From positions 182,194 to 246,193 of the forward strand of contig JAKMXF010000317.1 in the NCBI GenBank assembly GCA_024704765.1: a DNA stretch of 64,000 nt. Direction: 5' to 3'. Of the stretch, positions 1 to 9,769 are shown one piece after another. This DNA is from Oopsacas minuta. Taxonomy: Eukaryota > Porifera > Hexactinellida > Lyssacinosida > Leucopsacidae. The notes beneath the pieces are model-generated. The model was not told the DNA's origin and did no database searches. It worked only from the letters and a program-made list of their open reading frames with translations. Position 1 is the stretch's first letter. Each line of letters opens with the position of its first letter. A program made the translations under genes and the position numbers.

Positions 1-2
1 AC

Positions 3-323
3 AGAATCTACATCCTATCTCGGGATAACAACTCCATCCACTGCTACAACAGAGACTGTACTCTCCAGAATATTATACAGCTGACTGGACAGGATCAGCC
101 AATGACAGCAGCTAACTTCTTCACTATTGATAAGAAGGGGAACTTCTTAATTACAGATGATACTGCTAACAATATCATTATCTTCTCACCTCAAGGAGTG
201 ATGAAACATATTCTGGGTAGAGGACATCTCTATTTATTAAACGGTATTGTATTAGATAACTCAGATAATATTCTATGTGTGAATTATAGCTTTGAAGATA
301 AAGCCTGTTTCCAGAAATATTAA
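3..323 (+). CDS. NHL-repeat protein, C-terminal fragment (gene enters from the left)
   Basis: The frame is open from the window edge to the TAA at 321-323, giving about 106 residues and no start inside the window. It holds beta-propeller blade signatures: an IYILSRDNNSIHCYN-type blade, then FFTIDKKGNFLITDDTANN, then GIVLDNSDNILCVNY. This pattern (a glycine or phenylalanine, an Ile/Val-rich strand, Asp-x-x-Gly/Asp, then a strand ending in an aromatic) is that of NHL blades. NHL propellers bind RNA or protein, and animal members often carry an N-terminal TRIM/coiled-coil module, which lies outside this window. The family is the same as 3340-4584 and 61207-62621, but the terminal residues differ (FQKY rather than LQFF). 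I cannot tell whether the upstream part is intact. Confidence 0.7.
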   Translation, partial: RIYILSRDNNSIHCYNRDCTLQNIIQLTGQDQPMTAANFFTIDKKGNFLITDDTANNIIIFSPQGVMKHILGRGHLYLLNGIVLDNSDNILCVNYSFEDKACFQKY

Positions 324-571
324 CATTTTCCTTACTTTGAGTGTATTTCCTATAATCTTGCTTTATCCAATTAGTATATTACTCATTTTTCATTTTCTTA
401 TTTTCTCATTTTGTAGTTTATACAAATATTTATCATTTTGATACTTCTTTTCATTAATGTATATCTCAAACCGATAAATCAGACATAGGATTTTACACAC
501 AAATTGAAATTCCTATTCAGTACACGATTTATTCCAAATTTCAGCCAATATTGAAAACTTAGTCTATTATA

Positions 572-959
572 CGCAAGAACCTCCCAAAGTGGGGTTCAGA
601 TAAGTCGCAGACAATTTTGAATAAAAATGTATACAAAAAATTCAATTAGAAATTCCAAAAGTGGAGTGAAATTCTATTAGTACCTGCCTTTATGGGAGAT
701 GTTAAGTTAGGGTGCCACGCAAAATGTTATGAAGGAAACATCTGTATTGAAGACAAAAGCCAAATAAATCTCCCAAAGTTGTTTACATCTCATAACTGGG
801 GTAAATTTGCAATGAAAAATTCCAAGAATAGGCATTGGAATTATTAAGGACAAATCTCATTAAATGGACGAAGATAACAGTAAAATTCATGTATGTCAGA
901 AGTGGGGTGCAGACTCTTGCAAATGATTTCTGGAAACCCCACTTTAGGAGGTTGTACTG
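572..959. mobile_element. MITE, pogo-like ends, flanked by TA
   Basis: The ends are inverted repeats of about 25 bp built on AACCTCCYAAAGTGGGG (left copy from 572, right copy ending at 959). TA dinucleotides flank them at 570-571 and 960-961. The inside repeats an AAGTGGGGT-CAGA motif at about 588, 656 and 900. The termini resemble those of the Tigger element at 53861 (CAGTGGAACCTCG), so mobilisation by a pogo-type transposase is a reasonable inference. The small ORFs on both strands here are chance ORFs in the repeat. Confidence 0.55.
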
Positions 960-1347
960 TATTACAAAAGTGGTGATTGGCACCTTAGATGGAAAAGAAG
1001 ACAGATTGATAATTATTGATTGAAAATAATTGCTTTTGCAGAAATCTAGGCGATATAATTTCATTATATAAGATTAAGAGTGTGTAGATATGAGTTACAA
1101 AGTAAGACCTTTCAATATTACGTAATAATTGTATTGAAACAATGTACGGATATAGATGACCTTCACTTTGTTCAAGTCAATCATTTTCTTCAGATAATAG
1201 AAATAAGACATCGCAGACAAATATGCCTGACTAAAAAGAGTACATTGAATAAATTACTGAGGAAGAAATCACAGTTCTTAACATCAAGGAATTAAATAGA
1301 AGATTAAACAACAAAAATTATTCTAAACAATAACAACAAGCACTAAA

Positions 1348-1569
1348 ATGACAGAAGTGAAAAATATAAATGAAAAAATATCGCAAAGACAGCCGCATGC
1401 ACAGCACGCAAACCTGGAGAATCTTTTAGAACTGCGGACGCTACTGATAGACGAATACCTGGGCCTAAAGCTAGAGGTGTTCGTATTGCAGAACGCTAAG
1501 GTCTGGCTTATCGAGCAAATGAGCGGCGATGAAGATGTCGAGTATGGCGAGTTTGTAATTGTGGAGTGA
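1348..1569 (+). CDS. Small hypothetical ORF, 73 codons
   Basis: This is an ATG-initiated ORF whose 3' two thirds is visibly richer in G+C than the flanking DNA and uses varied codons. It contains a leucine-rich amphipathic stretch (LENLLELRTLLIDEYLG) and a very acidic tail (GDEDVEYGEFVIVE). I see no signal peptide and no recognisable domain. It could be a real short protein, one exon of a larger gene, or the coding remnant of a transposon. The composition is the only argument that it is coding. Confidence 0.25.
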   Translation: MTEVKNINEKISQRQPHAQHANLENLLELRTLLIDEYLGLKLEVFVLQNAKVWLIEQMSGDEDVEYGEFVIVE

Positions 1570-2699
1570 TCATCACGATTTGCAGCTTGCCTTTCTCGCT
1601 CTGTATTATTTTTTGTTTATGTTGCTAATTAATTATTACCTATTAATTGAATCCAATCCATCAAATATGTACATCAATTCTAAAATAGCGGGGTTATATA
1701 CTTAGAGATAATTAGATGTTAGATGGTTTCCATAAACAATTATACAAATTGGTGATAAGACTTCGATTTATAAGCTGTCAAAAATATGATCGTATATTTA
1801 GTATCCTTGATGATATCAAATTGTTATGCATTTTAAGGTACAATTGGCTAATTAGTGACAGCATTTTACTACAAATTTTGATGTTTGATAATAATTATAG
1901 AATTAATTTTATAAAAACACCAAATGTGAAATTCTGTTCAAAAACAAATAACAATTTAAAAACGACTTAGAAATCTTTACAATAATATTGACTGCTTTAA
2001 GAAATGATATTTATGTTACTTTCTCATTTTCCTTTTAACTAGCCTACCCTTATAGCCCAGAACAGCCATTGGAGTAGTTCGAAGACTGGAGAAGCGCAGT
2101 TTTCTTCTAATATAAGCTATAATATTACTATAAGAGTTTCCTCTTTTTTCAGCTAGGAGTGATGCTAGCCTTTTGTGGAACTTGTCTGCTCCTTACTCAT
2201 CCCACACCACTGGTTGAAAAGACCAATGGTGTAAACGAAGACTTCTCTACCGGAGGATTCTAAAGATAATTATACATATCCTTCTTTTCAATTTATATAT
2301 CATTTATACACTGCAGTTAGAGACTTCGCTAGTCGTAACCATCACGAGACAAGAATGTTATTTATAATATAGAGACTTTATGTTAAGCCAAATTATTTGG
2401 TAGAAATTTATAGATTCAAAAAGGCACTGTAATTTCTTGAATGAAATTTCGTGGTCACAGGCGGTGATTTGAGATTTTTATCCTATTCTAGCTTCGTATA
2501 ATTCACGTATGTATCATTTGTCCGATCGAGGATTATGAATAGTTCCTTACTGATGGACAGGCTCAGACCGATGGACCAGTCCAGACCACTAGCTCGCTAA
2601 TTTGGACCTTCCAAACCCCCATTTTAGTGGAATTACGAGGGTTGGACAGTGTGTATGTAATTATTTCATTAGACCACTCTAATTGAATACATTGCTAGA
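1570..2699. other. Intergenic, nothing recognised
   Basis: AT-rich DNA. The short ORF at 1716-1970 is low in complexity and has no family signature. I see no structured RNA and no transposon ends. Confidence 0.5.
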
Positions 2700-2787
2700 G
2701 CATAACTAGAAATCCCTGAGCGAGGAGGCAGGGATGAATATTTGCCTCAATATATAGAGATGATTATAATAGGGAGATAGGGGAAGG
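2700..2787 (+). repeat. Dispersed repeat, copy 1
   Basis: An 88-bp block beginning GCATAACTAGAAATCCC and running through GCGAGGAGGCAGGGATG and TTGCCTCAATATA. It matches the reverse complement of 13501-13600 with scattered substitutions, so it is a copy of an interspersed element. The family cannot be named from this fragment. Confidence 0.65.
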
Positions 2788-2841
2788 CCCGAAAACGCGA
2801 GGAGGCAGGTATAAGCGCGATTTAGGGATCTCCATCCACGA

Positions 2842-2887
2842 AACACTAGCGATATAGGGAAGGAGGAGAGGCGAAATCGCTAGTGTT
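2842..2887. repeat. 12-bp perfect hairpin
   Basis: AACACTAGCGAT at 2842-2853 is exactly complementary to ATCGCTAGTGTT at 2876-2887, with a 22-nt loop between them. AGGGATC occurs on both outer sides, suggesting the core of a small inverted-repeat element. Confidence 0.7.
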
Positions 2888-2975
2888 ATAGGGATCCTTG
2901 GTTCTGTGTTCAGAATTTTACCTTGTATTGGTGTAAATATTCTTTTAAATGTTGCCCAGTGTTCTCACCACGTAG

Positions 2976-3178
2976 CCCTCAGAAGTCTGTCTGTCTGTTT
3001 AGAAGCGATATATACGTATATTGACACAACGAATCCAAGGCAGAATTCTGAACTAGAGTAGTAGTGAATACAGTACACCAGTACTACAATTGAATAGTTA
3101 TTATTCGTTAATTTGATAAAAATCCTTATTTGCAACTACATATCGCTTCTAAAGACACAGACCAACCTCTGGGAGGCA
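2976..3178. repeat. Imperfect inverted repeat, MITE-like
   Basis: The left arm contains GTCTGTTTAGAAGCGATAT (about 2990-3009). The right arm contains the complement ATATCGCTTCTAAAGACAC followed by AGACC (about 3140-3163). Weaker pairing extends outwards through CTCAGAAG and CTCTGGGAGG. The interior of about 130 nt has no coding potential. No target duplication was identified. Confidence 0.5.
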
Positions 3179-3188
3179 GGGAGACTTG

Positions 3189-3236
3189 CCTTCGGGCAGG
3201 GGCCCTATTTAGCTAGATAGGTCCCCTACCCGAAGG
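3189..3236. repeat. 20-bp near-perfect hairpin upstream of the NHL gene
   Basis: CCTTCGGGCAGGGGCCCTAT at 3189-3208 pairs with ATAGGTCCCCTACCCGAAGG at 3217-3236 (two mismatches, 8-nt loop TTAGCTAG). It is GC-rich in AT-rich surroundings and ends just before the start of the duplicated NHL block. It could be a small palindromic element or an RNA structure. Its position about 100 bp upstream of the ATG makes a promoter or 5'UTR role possible but unproven. Confidence 0.7.
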
Positions 3237-3245
3237 AAAATCATT

Positions 3246-3339
3246 AGATTCGCCTCTCCCACTTATAGAGGTAACTACTGTATCTATTGTTTAGTATATT
3301 CACTATTATTCATTTCACAAAAGGAATTTTTCTACACAA
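3246..3339 (+). promoter_or_regulatory. Duplicated upstream block of the NHL genes (promoter/5'UTR candidate)
   Basis: About 88-94 bp directly before the ATG are nearly identical to 5985-6079, upstream of the second copy. Shared features are GCCTCTCCCACTTATAGAGG, a TAGTATATTCACTATTA stretch and the pre-ATG context ACACAAATGGC. The duplication therefore included upstream sequence, presumably the core promoter and 5'UTR. No defined TATA or Inr position can be assigned. Confidence 0.4.
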
Positions 3340-4584
3340 ATGGCTACTGCAGAAGTTGATTTGAGTTTCTTAACTCAGATAAAAGAGAGTAGAAAGAAGA
3401 TTAGAGACTGCTTCAAGAAGTTGCATGAAGCTCTACAACTCAGAGAGAGTATCCTCCTCTCTCATATTGATCAACTAGAGAATAATTACAATAACAAAAC
3501 TCAAGAAATGAATTCATTGATCGAAGCTTTGAACAAAGAAATGGCGCAAGCTACAAAGACTCTCTCCGCTAACAAACTTGCTGAAACCCACAAACAAATT
3601 AATGAACTAACAGTTGAGACAGACAGTAGCATTGAGTTTGAATGGAACAATCAATTCGAGACTGACATAGAACAGCTAGGGAGTATTAAGCTTAACAGTC
3701 AGACTACCATATCTCCCACCCGCAACTTCCCTCCTCAAGTGAAGGCTGTTGTACCTGACTACAACGCTAAACAGCTGCCTACTGCTTACTGCTGTAAGAG
3801 ATCAGACAACAAAGCTCCAGGAGAACTGAACTGTCCCAGAGGTATAGCAGTTCTTAACCAAACTGGAGACATATACATAGCGGATTATTGCAACGATCGT
3901 GTACAAGTTTTTAGCTGTAACGGAGACTATCTCTTCATATTCAGTGAAAAGATGAACAAACCTATAGGTATCTGTATATCTCATAATATAGTGGTTGTTA
4001 CACAATATCATGGTCATTGCATTAATATGTACGGGCTAGAAGGGGAACTAATCAAGAGTGTTGGTAGTAAAGGGGATGGAAAAGTTCAGTTCTACTATCC
4101 ACACGGAGTAGATGTCTCTGATAGAAATATCAATGTGTACGCATGTGATTCCGGTAATAACAGAGTTCAAATCTTAACTCAAGAACTCAAGTTCCATTCC
4201 ATGCTAGGAATAGATTTGTTTGAGTATCCACGTGACGTTAAGGTTGCAAGAGACAGAGTATTGGTGCTAGATGGAAGTGATTCGTGTATGTTTGTGTTCA
4301 ATTCAGATCACGTTCTAACCAACAGACTGATAACTAGAGGTGATGGCAAACAAACAAACAATCCATTCCGTTTCGACATAGACAGAAACTATAACATCAT
4401 TATGAGTGACTACAGTAATCACTGTGTGTACGTATTCAATCAGGAGGGTGAACAGATACACAAGTTTGGGAAGGAAGGTCAGGGTATCGGGGAGTTCTTT
4501 CGTCCATTTGGAATAGCACTAGACAACACAGGACACATTATAGTTGTTTGTGATAAGCATACTAATTGTCTACAATTCTTTTGA
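3340..4584 (+). CDS. Coiled-coil/NHL-repeat protein, intact single-exon ORF
   Basis: An intact 414-codon ORF. Residues 1-115 or so are charged and helical (KESRKKIRDCFKKLHEAL onward), a probable coiled coil of the kind that follows the B-box in TRIM-NHL proteins; no RING or B-box cysteines are present. Residues about 160-414 form an NHL propeller of about six blades. Clear ones are ELNCPRGIAVLNQTGDIYIA (about 161), YYPHGVDVSDRNINVYACD (about 250), FEYPRDVKVARDRVLVLD (about 290), NPFRFDIDRNYNIIMSD (about 338) and RPFGIALDNTGHIIVV (about 386). NHL propellers act as protein or RNA interaction platforms. Without a RING it is unlikely to be a ubiquitin ligase by itself. The ATG is chosen because it starts the coiled coil and is conserved in the broken copy at 6080. 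The gene is intronless and shares a tandem block with that pseudogene. Confidence 0.9.
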   Translation: MATAEVDLSFLTQIKESRKKIRDCFKKLHEALQLRESILLSHIDQLENNYNNKTQEMNSLIEALNKEMAQATKTLSANKLAETHKQINELTVETDSSIEFEWNNQFETDIEQLGSIKLNSQTTISPTRNFPPQVKAVVPDYNAKQLPTAYCCKRSDNKAPGELNCPRGIAVLNQTGDIYIADYCNDRVQVFSCNGDYLFIFSEKMNKPIGICISHNIVVVTQYHGHCINMYGLEGELIKSVGSKGDGKVQFYYPHGVDVSDRNINVYACDSGNNRVQILTQELKFHSMLGIDLFEYPRDVKVARDRVLVLDGSDSCMFVFNSDHVLTNRLITRGDGKQTNNPFRFDIDRNYNIIMSDYSNHCVYVFNQEGEQIHKFGKEGQGIGEFFRPFGIALDNTGHIIVVCDKHTNCLQFF

Positions 4585-4963
4585 GTTTTGATCATCTTTC
4601 ACACTAACAATGTTATTCATTTGCCTATAATCATAACCTTATAATCTATAACAATATAGCATTATTATTACTGTACCGACTATACTTTCGTATAAACCTC
4701 AGTATTGATCTCAATGGAAAGTTTTTTAGGGGCTAATAATATTGAATATCCTGAAATATTTCTCAAATACAGCCAAGAAGGCCCAAGTCAGTCGAGGTCT
4801 GGTTCAAGCAGCATCAATTTGTTATGAGCAACGAAAAGGGTTATGGTATAATATTCTGAGAATGTAGGAAAACTCCTTGATCCATGGTTATATATACCTT
4901 CTGATGAAAATATCCATTTTCGAGTTTGAGCATATGTATCTCTATTGTGAAGCAAGGATTATA

Positions 4964-5080
4964 CAGTGTAACCTCGTCAATACGTATACCAAGGGACTAT
5001 CGAGATTTGTACTCCTTATTTGGAGTACGTATTAATCGGAAATTTGTATTAAATGTGTTTGTATTAACGAGGTTTCACTG
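4964..5080. mobile_element. 117-bp pogo-like MITE
   Basis: TA flanks sit at 4962-4963 and 5081-5082. The left end CAGTGTAACCTCGTCAATAC and the complement of the right end, CAGTGAAACCTCGTTAATAC, differ at two positions. The interior repeats GTACGTATT/GTATTAA motifs and has no ORF. End sequence and TA target fit a Tc1/mariner-pogo derivative. Confidence 0.8.
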
Positions 5081-5082
5081 TA

Positions 5083-5587
5083 GATAAATATGGTTGAGAA
5101 ATAACTTTTGAAGCTGCCGGTACACTGAATTGTGTCTAGGGAAGTGTCTGCTATTTTAGTGGATGTATATTTTCACGCTAAACAATACTATTTTTGAGAA
5201 AAAAATCTATTATTTCAATTAATTTGCATATACAAGTTTCCCTCATGTTTTCATGCTTGTTTGCTTTCCATTTTGTATTTCTAACTAGAATAAATGTCAA
5301 CGGGATTTGTAAATATCAAAAGTAATTCAATAGGGGCATAATAGATGAAATCGGTATAGCATAGGTCCTGACGGTATTCCGGACGTGTGTAATATAGCAT
5401 TTCTCTATAGGAGCCGCTTACGAATTTCAGAAAAGTGATTAGAAATCTGATAGTGAACGTAATCGCGTTACGTTCACTATCCTTTTTTTGCGAAAGGATC
5501 GAATCACGATCTCCGATCATTTTTTAATGATCGTGATCGTGATCGTGATGGGATCATAAATTTGGTGATCGACTAATGACGGTGTCA
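5083..5587. other. Intergenic with a short GATCGT tandem repeat
   Basis: No gene is supported. At about 5528-5550 GATCGT is repeated about three times in tandem, next to a complementary GATCGAATCACGATC stretch. The minus-strand ORF at 5281-5520 shows no family features. Confidence 0.5.
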
Positions 5588-5872
5588 TAGGGAATCCTGT
5601 TCTCTAAGTGTTTCCCCTTTGTGAATATTGTTCCCCCAAACATTCTTCACTAATGAATGATGTTTAGGGAAACAGGATTCCCTACGGAATGCTGTACGGA
5701 ATACTTGTTCACGTTTCTTGACCCACGTACGTGTTGCTAAGTGTGCAAAGGGAAACACTTGGAGAAACAGGGTTTCCTAGGGAATCATGTTTCCCTAAAC
5801 ATCATCCAATAGTGAATAATGTTCAGGAGAACAATATTACCTAGAGGGCAACAGGATTTCCTCTGACGCCGG
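5588..5872. repeat. Cluster of inverted and direct GGGAATCCTGTTTCCC repeats
   Basis: TAGGGAATCCTGTT (5588-5601) is perfectly complementary to AACAGGATTCCCTA (5671-5684). Variants recur at about 5772-5798 (AACAGGGTTTCCTAGGG, then ATCATGTTTCCCTAAACATC) and 5852-5872. A TCACTAATGAATGATGTTTAGG motif also recurs in variant form. The cluster lies between the two NHL copies. It may be a nested foldback or a decayed satellite; no coding potential is seen. Confidence 0.6.
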
Positions 5873-6079
5873 GTCGTTGAAGCAAGTGGCTATATATATT
5901 GACTCATATATCTTTCGTTGAAGGACACTTATATTTGGAATTATGAATAGGAAATGGGGGGTTATCAGGAGATTCGCCGCCCCACCTTTGGCCTCTCCCA
6001 CTTATAGAGGTAACTGCTATATCTATTGTTTAGTATATTCACTATTACTCATTTCACAAAAGGAATTTTTTCTCCACAA

Positions 6080-7310
6080 ATGGCTACTGCAGAAGTTGAT
6101 TTGAATTTCATAACTCAGATAAAAGAGAGTAGAAAGAAGATTGGGGACTGCTTCAACAAGTCGCATGAAGCTCTACAATTCAGAGAGAGTATCTTCCTCG
6201 TATTGATCAAATCGAGAAAGATTATAATAACAAAACTCAAGAGATGAATTCATTGGTCGAAGCTTTGAACAGAGAAATGTTGCAAGTTACAGAGACTCTC
6301 TCCGCTAATAAACTGGCTGAAACCCACAAATAAATTAATGAACTAACAGCTGAGACAGGCAGTAGCATTGAGTTTGAATGGAACAATCAATTCGAGACTG
6401 ACATAGAACAGCTAGGGAGTATTAAGCTTAACAGTCAGACTAACATACCTTTCACCCGCACCTTCCCTCCTCAAGTGAAGCCTGTCACACATAACTATAA
6501 GGCTAAACAGAAGCCTATAGCTTACTGTTGTAAGAATTCAGCGCACCAGAAAGCTCAAGGAGAACTGAACTTTCCCAGAGGTATAGCAGTTCTTAACCAA
6601 ACTGGAGACATATACATAGCGGATCATTGCAACGATTGTGTACAAGTTTTTAGCTGTAACGGAGACTATCTCTTCATGTTTAGTGAGAAGATGAACAAAC
6701 CTATAGGTATCTGTATAACTCAGAATAAAGTGTTTGTTGCACAATTATTTGGTCACTGTATTAATATGTACGAGCTAGAAGGGAAACTAATCAAGAGTGC
6801 TGGTAGTAAAGGGGATGGAAAAGTTCAGTTCTACTATCCACACGGAGTAGATGTCTCTGATAGAATAGCAATGTGTATGTATGTGATTCTTGGAATAAAC
6901 GAGTTCAAGTCTTAACTCAAGTTCCATTCCATGCTAGGAATGGATTTGTTTAAGTATCCATGTGACGTTAAGGTTACAAGAGACAGAGTATTGGTGCTAG
7001 ATAAGAGTGATCCGTGTATGTTTGTGTTCAATTCAGATCACGTTCTAACCAACAGACTGATAACTAGAGGTGATGGCAAACAAACAAACAATCCATTCCG
7101 TTTCGACATAGACAGAAACTATAACATCATTATGAGTGACTACTGTAGTCACTGTGTGTACGTATTCAATCAGGAGAACAGATACACAAGTTTGGGAAGG
7201 AAGGTCAGGGTATCGGGGAGTTCATTAATCCATGGGGAATAGCACTAGACAACACAGGTCACATTGTAGTTGTTTGTAAGAAGAATTCTAATTGTCTACA
7301 ATTCTTTTGA
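6080..7310 (+). pseudogene. Broken tandem copy of the coiled-coil/NHL gene
   Basis: Very similar to 3340-4584 over its whole length, including the upstream block and the LQFF-type C-terminus. It is disabled by several lesions: a frameshift at about 6195-6200 in the coiled coil, an in-frame TAA at about 6330 (AAACCCACAAATAAATT), a frameshift near 6865-6905 with loss of one blade junction, and another at about 7173-7180. The two copies lie head to tail at an offset of about 2740 bp. A fragment such as 6475-6915 could still be translated, but the lesions make a functional propeller unlikely. Confidence 0.9.
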
Positions 7311-8229
7311 TTCTTTTGACTTACAAATAATTAACAACATTATTCGTGTATACAATTCTTGAATCACTGTCTGTGTCGACTTGAATTTTACCAATTTATT
7401 TTAGTGGATTATTGAAATTACATTTTTCTACTAAAAATATTCATTTTAGCAAAGAAAGATAAAATCGAAATTAACATCCCTGTTTAATCCTATTTAACAA
7501 CTGTATGCTAACCTCTAGGATAATTTTGAAATGTTTACCAAAGAGGTGTGAAATGATTAATCATATGGTAAATGTGCATATATATTACTAGAATGTATTG
7601 ACCAATAGAATTGCAGTCTATGGTCAATACAAATACATTACAGTGCTAATTCCATTATTTACACTCCACCAGAACTAATTTACACAAAAGTCATACTCCC
7701 GAATTATACTATAATTACCAATAAAGGTATAAATTCAAGATTTAGTAATTTTGGTATCAGAAGTACACAAGGCTATCTACAACTATAAAATGAAATTTCT
7801 ATACTTTCTAAAATGATATAAAATTATAAATAGATTTAATATTATAGTTCTGTTATAAATACTCCAATTATAGAATTCTATTGACATAATTATGACAAAG
7901 ATTTACTTTTAAAGTACTTGGAATAAATCCTTTAGAATATCCTCTCACCCAAATGGGGAAAATCCGCCACAAAAAGTAGGGGGATATATGTATGCACATC
8001 CCCCCGCTCCCTCGGGATTTACGCTCATAGATTAATTATGTCTATATAGTCATTTATGTGTATTTAGATTTGAAATATCATAATTGGGGTTTACATACTC
8101 AATTTACCTTGAGTAGCAGTCGAACGTCTCTTATATACAGCTAATTAGATTTTTGTTTATCTTTTATTTTTCATGGTGCATCTTCCTGTTCAACTTCCTA
8201 TGGCTTTTGGCCTCCCATAAGGCTTCAAG
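7311..8229. other. Intergenic, nothing recognised
   Basis: Strongly AT-rich. A C-run at about 8000 (CATCCCCCCGCTCCCTCGGG) resembles the edge of a transposon, but I cannot find a partner end. Confidence 0.5.
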
Positions 8230-8930
8230 ATATCTCATTTGAATCTACAAAGTTTACCTGATAAGCTTATTGATGTTCTCTACCTATCAAAGAATAAAGA
8301 ATGTGATATATTTTGTTTTAATGAGATCTGGTTAACACCCTCTCATCATCATGATGAATTTAAGTTTCCTGGATATACTCTCCTCAGGAAAGATAGATCG
8401 ACAGGAAAGGCCGGTGGGGGTGTGTCTATATGTATTGATTCAAACATAAATGTCAGATGACTTAACAAGCCCCGATATTGAATCTATAGCAATTGGGGTT
8501 GTTTCAACCAAAATTTCCTCAATTCTCCTCTTCGTTACGTATAGACCTCCTAATAGTACTGTACATTGGATAAACACTTGATGTCATGCTCGAGAGTGCT
8601 CTCTCTAAAACAAGGAAGCTATAGTAATTTGGAAAATTTAGTTTTGATATTTTATCCATCAATGATCCTATGAGTATAAGATGGACTGATGTAATGCATG
8701 ATCTGGGACTAGCGCAAGTGCTTAGTGAGCCAACTAGGGTTACAAAGAATTCAGCAACGTTAATTGACCACCACATAATACCCTCTAATCCTGATTTTCT
8801 GAGAACTGTTAAAGTAGCTAAATGTGATCTTAGTGATCACTTTCCGGTTTGTTTGATTATAATAAGCGTTTCAGTACAATCTGGGTCATAACATAATTGA
8901 ATATCGTCCTTTAAATGCTCTAAATTATGA
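8230..8930 (+). pseudogene. LINE-type endonuclease/exonuclease/phosphatase domain relic
   Basis: Three open pieces in order match the apurinic-like endonuclease of non-LTR retrotransposon ORF2. SHLNLQSLPDKL and CDIFCFNEIWLTP (8239-8460) give the N-terminal strand and the catalytic Glu in NEIW. A stretch with LLFVTYRPPNS (about 8515-8550) follows. DVMHDLGLAQVL...ATLIDHHIIPSN...SDHFPVCL (8670-8870) gives the C-terminal LIDHI and SDHFP motifs, with the catalytic His in SDH. Stops and frameshifts separate them and no reverse transcriptase follows, so it is a truncated dead copy. Confidence 0.85.
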
Positions 8931-8949
8931 TAACTTTATGAAAGACCAC

Positions 8950-9769
8950 TAATGATTGACCACAATCCATCTTATTAGAGGTAATCAGATTTTGAAATCT
9001 GTCCTTTTGGACTTCTCAGTATTTTATTAGTACATAATTTTCTTATCACCCATCCTTGTATATCTATCTCGTTCTTTCATAGCTATCATTATTTCATTAG
9101 TAATCCCAGGGTTTTTTTCTAAATGATTTGAGGGGGGCAAAATCTCCCCCTGGAAATCGTTTTGCCCCTCCTGAGCTGTGGTCATGTCATACACTTTAGT
9201 TCCAAACTATACCTCCCTCTAAATTCATGAAATATAGATTAGCCCCCCCCTGAAAAATTCTCCTAAAAACCCCCTGAATCCATTCTAGAATTATAGTGTG
9301 TCTAAAAATTCAGCTGTATTTCCGAAATATATTAAAATAAATGAAAAATAGGCTGATGATTATGGCCTCTGATTAATACAGTGTATGTAGGTTATAAAAA
9401 CATCGTCGGGAATTGCATATAATGTTCTTATATCCGCAATGTACTTATGACCGGTATGTCGTATACCATGGATATCGCTTATAGGAACACACTTAGGATT
9501 AGCAAAAAATGTTCTTATAACTGAAATTATCGTCTTGTCGGATATGTTATACATAAATACATGAGAACCTCATTCCAGAGGATGTTTATTTTATACTAGT
9601 CTGTTCCAAACCTGTTTTCATATATCTGGCATTTACTGTACTTATTTTGTGGAAATTATTCAAAATATTTTACCACAAACAAAATTTTGTCAGTCAGATT
9701 TAAGCGAATTACAGACCTTTGTTAAGAGCAGGCTAAGTTTAGAGAATCATTTCCTTATACCAATAATTA
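8950..9769. other. Intergenic, probable transposon debris
   Basis: C/G runs at about 9130-9270 (AATCTCCCCCTGG, CAAACGATTTTGCCCC-like and AGCCCCCCCCTGAAA) resemble hAT- or MITE-type sequence, but no paired ends were identified. The ORF at 9360-9554 has no family features. Confidence 0.4.
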
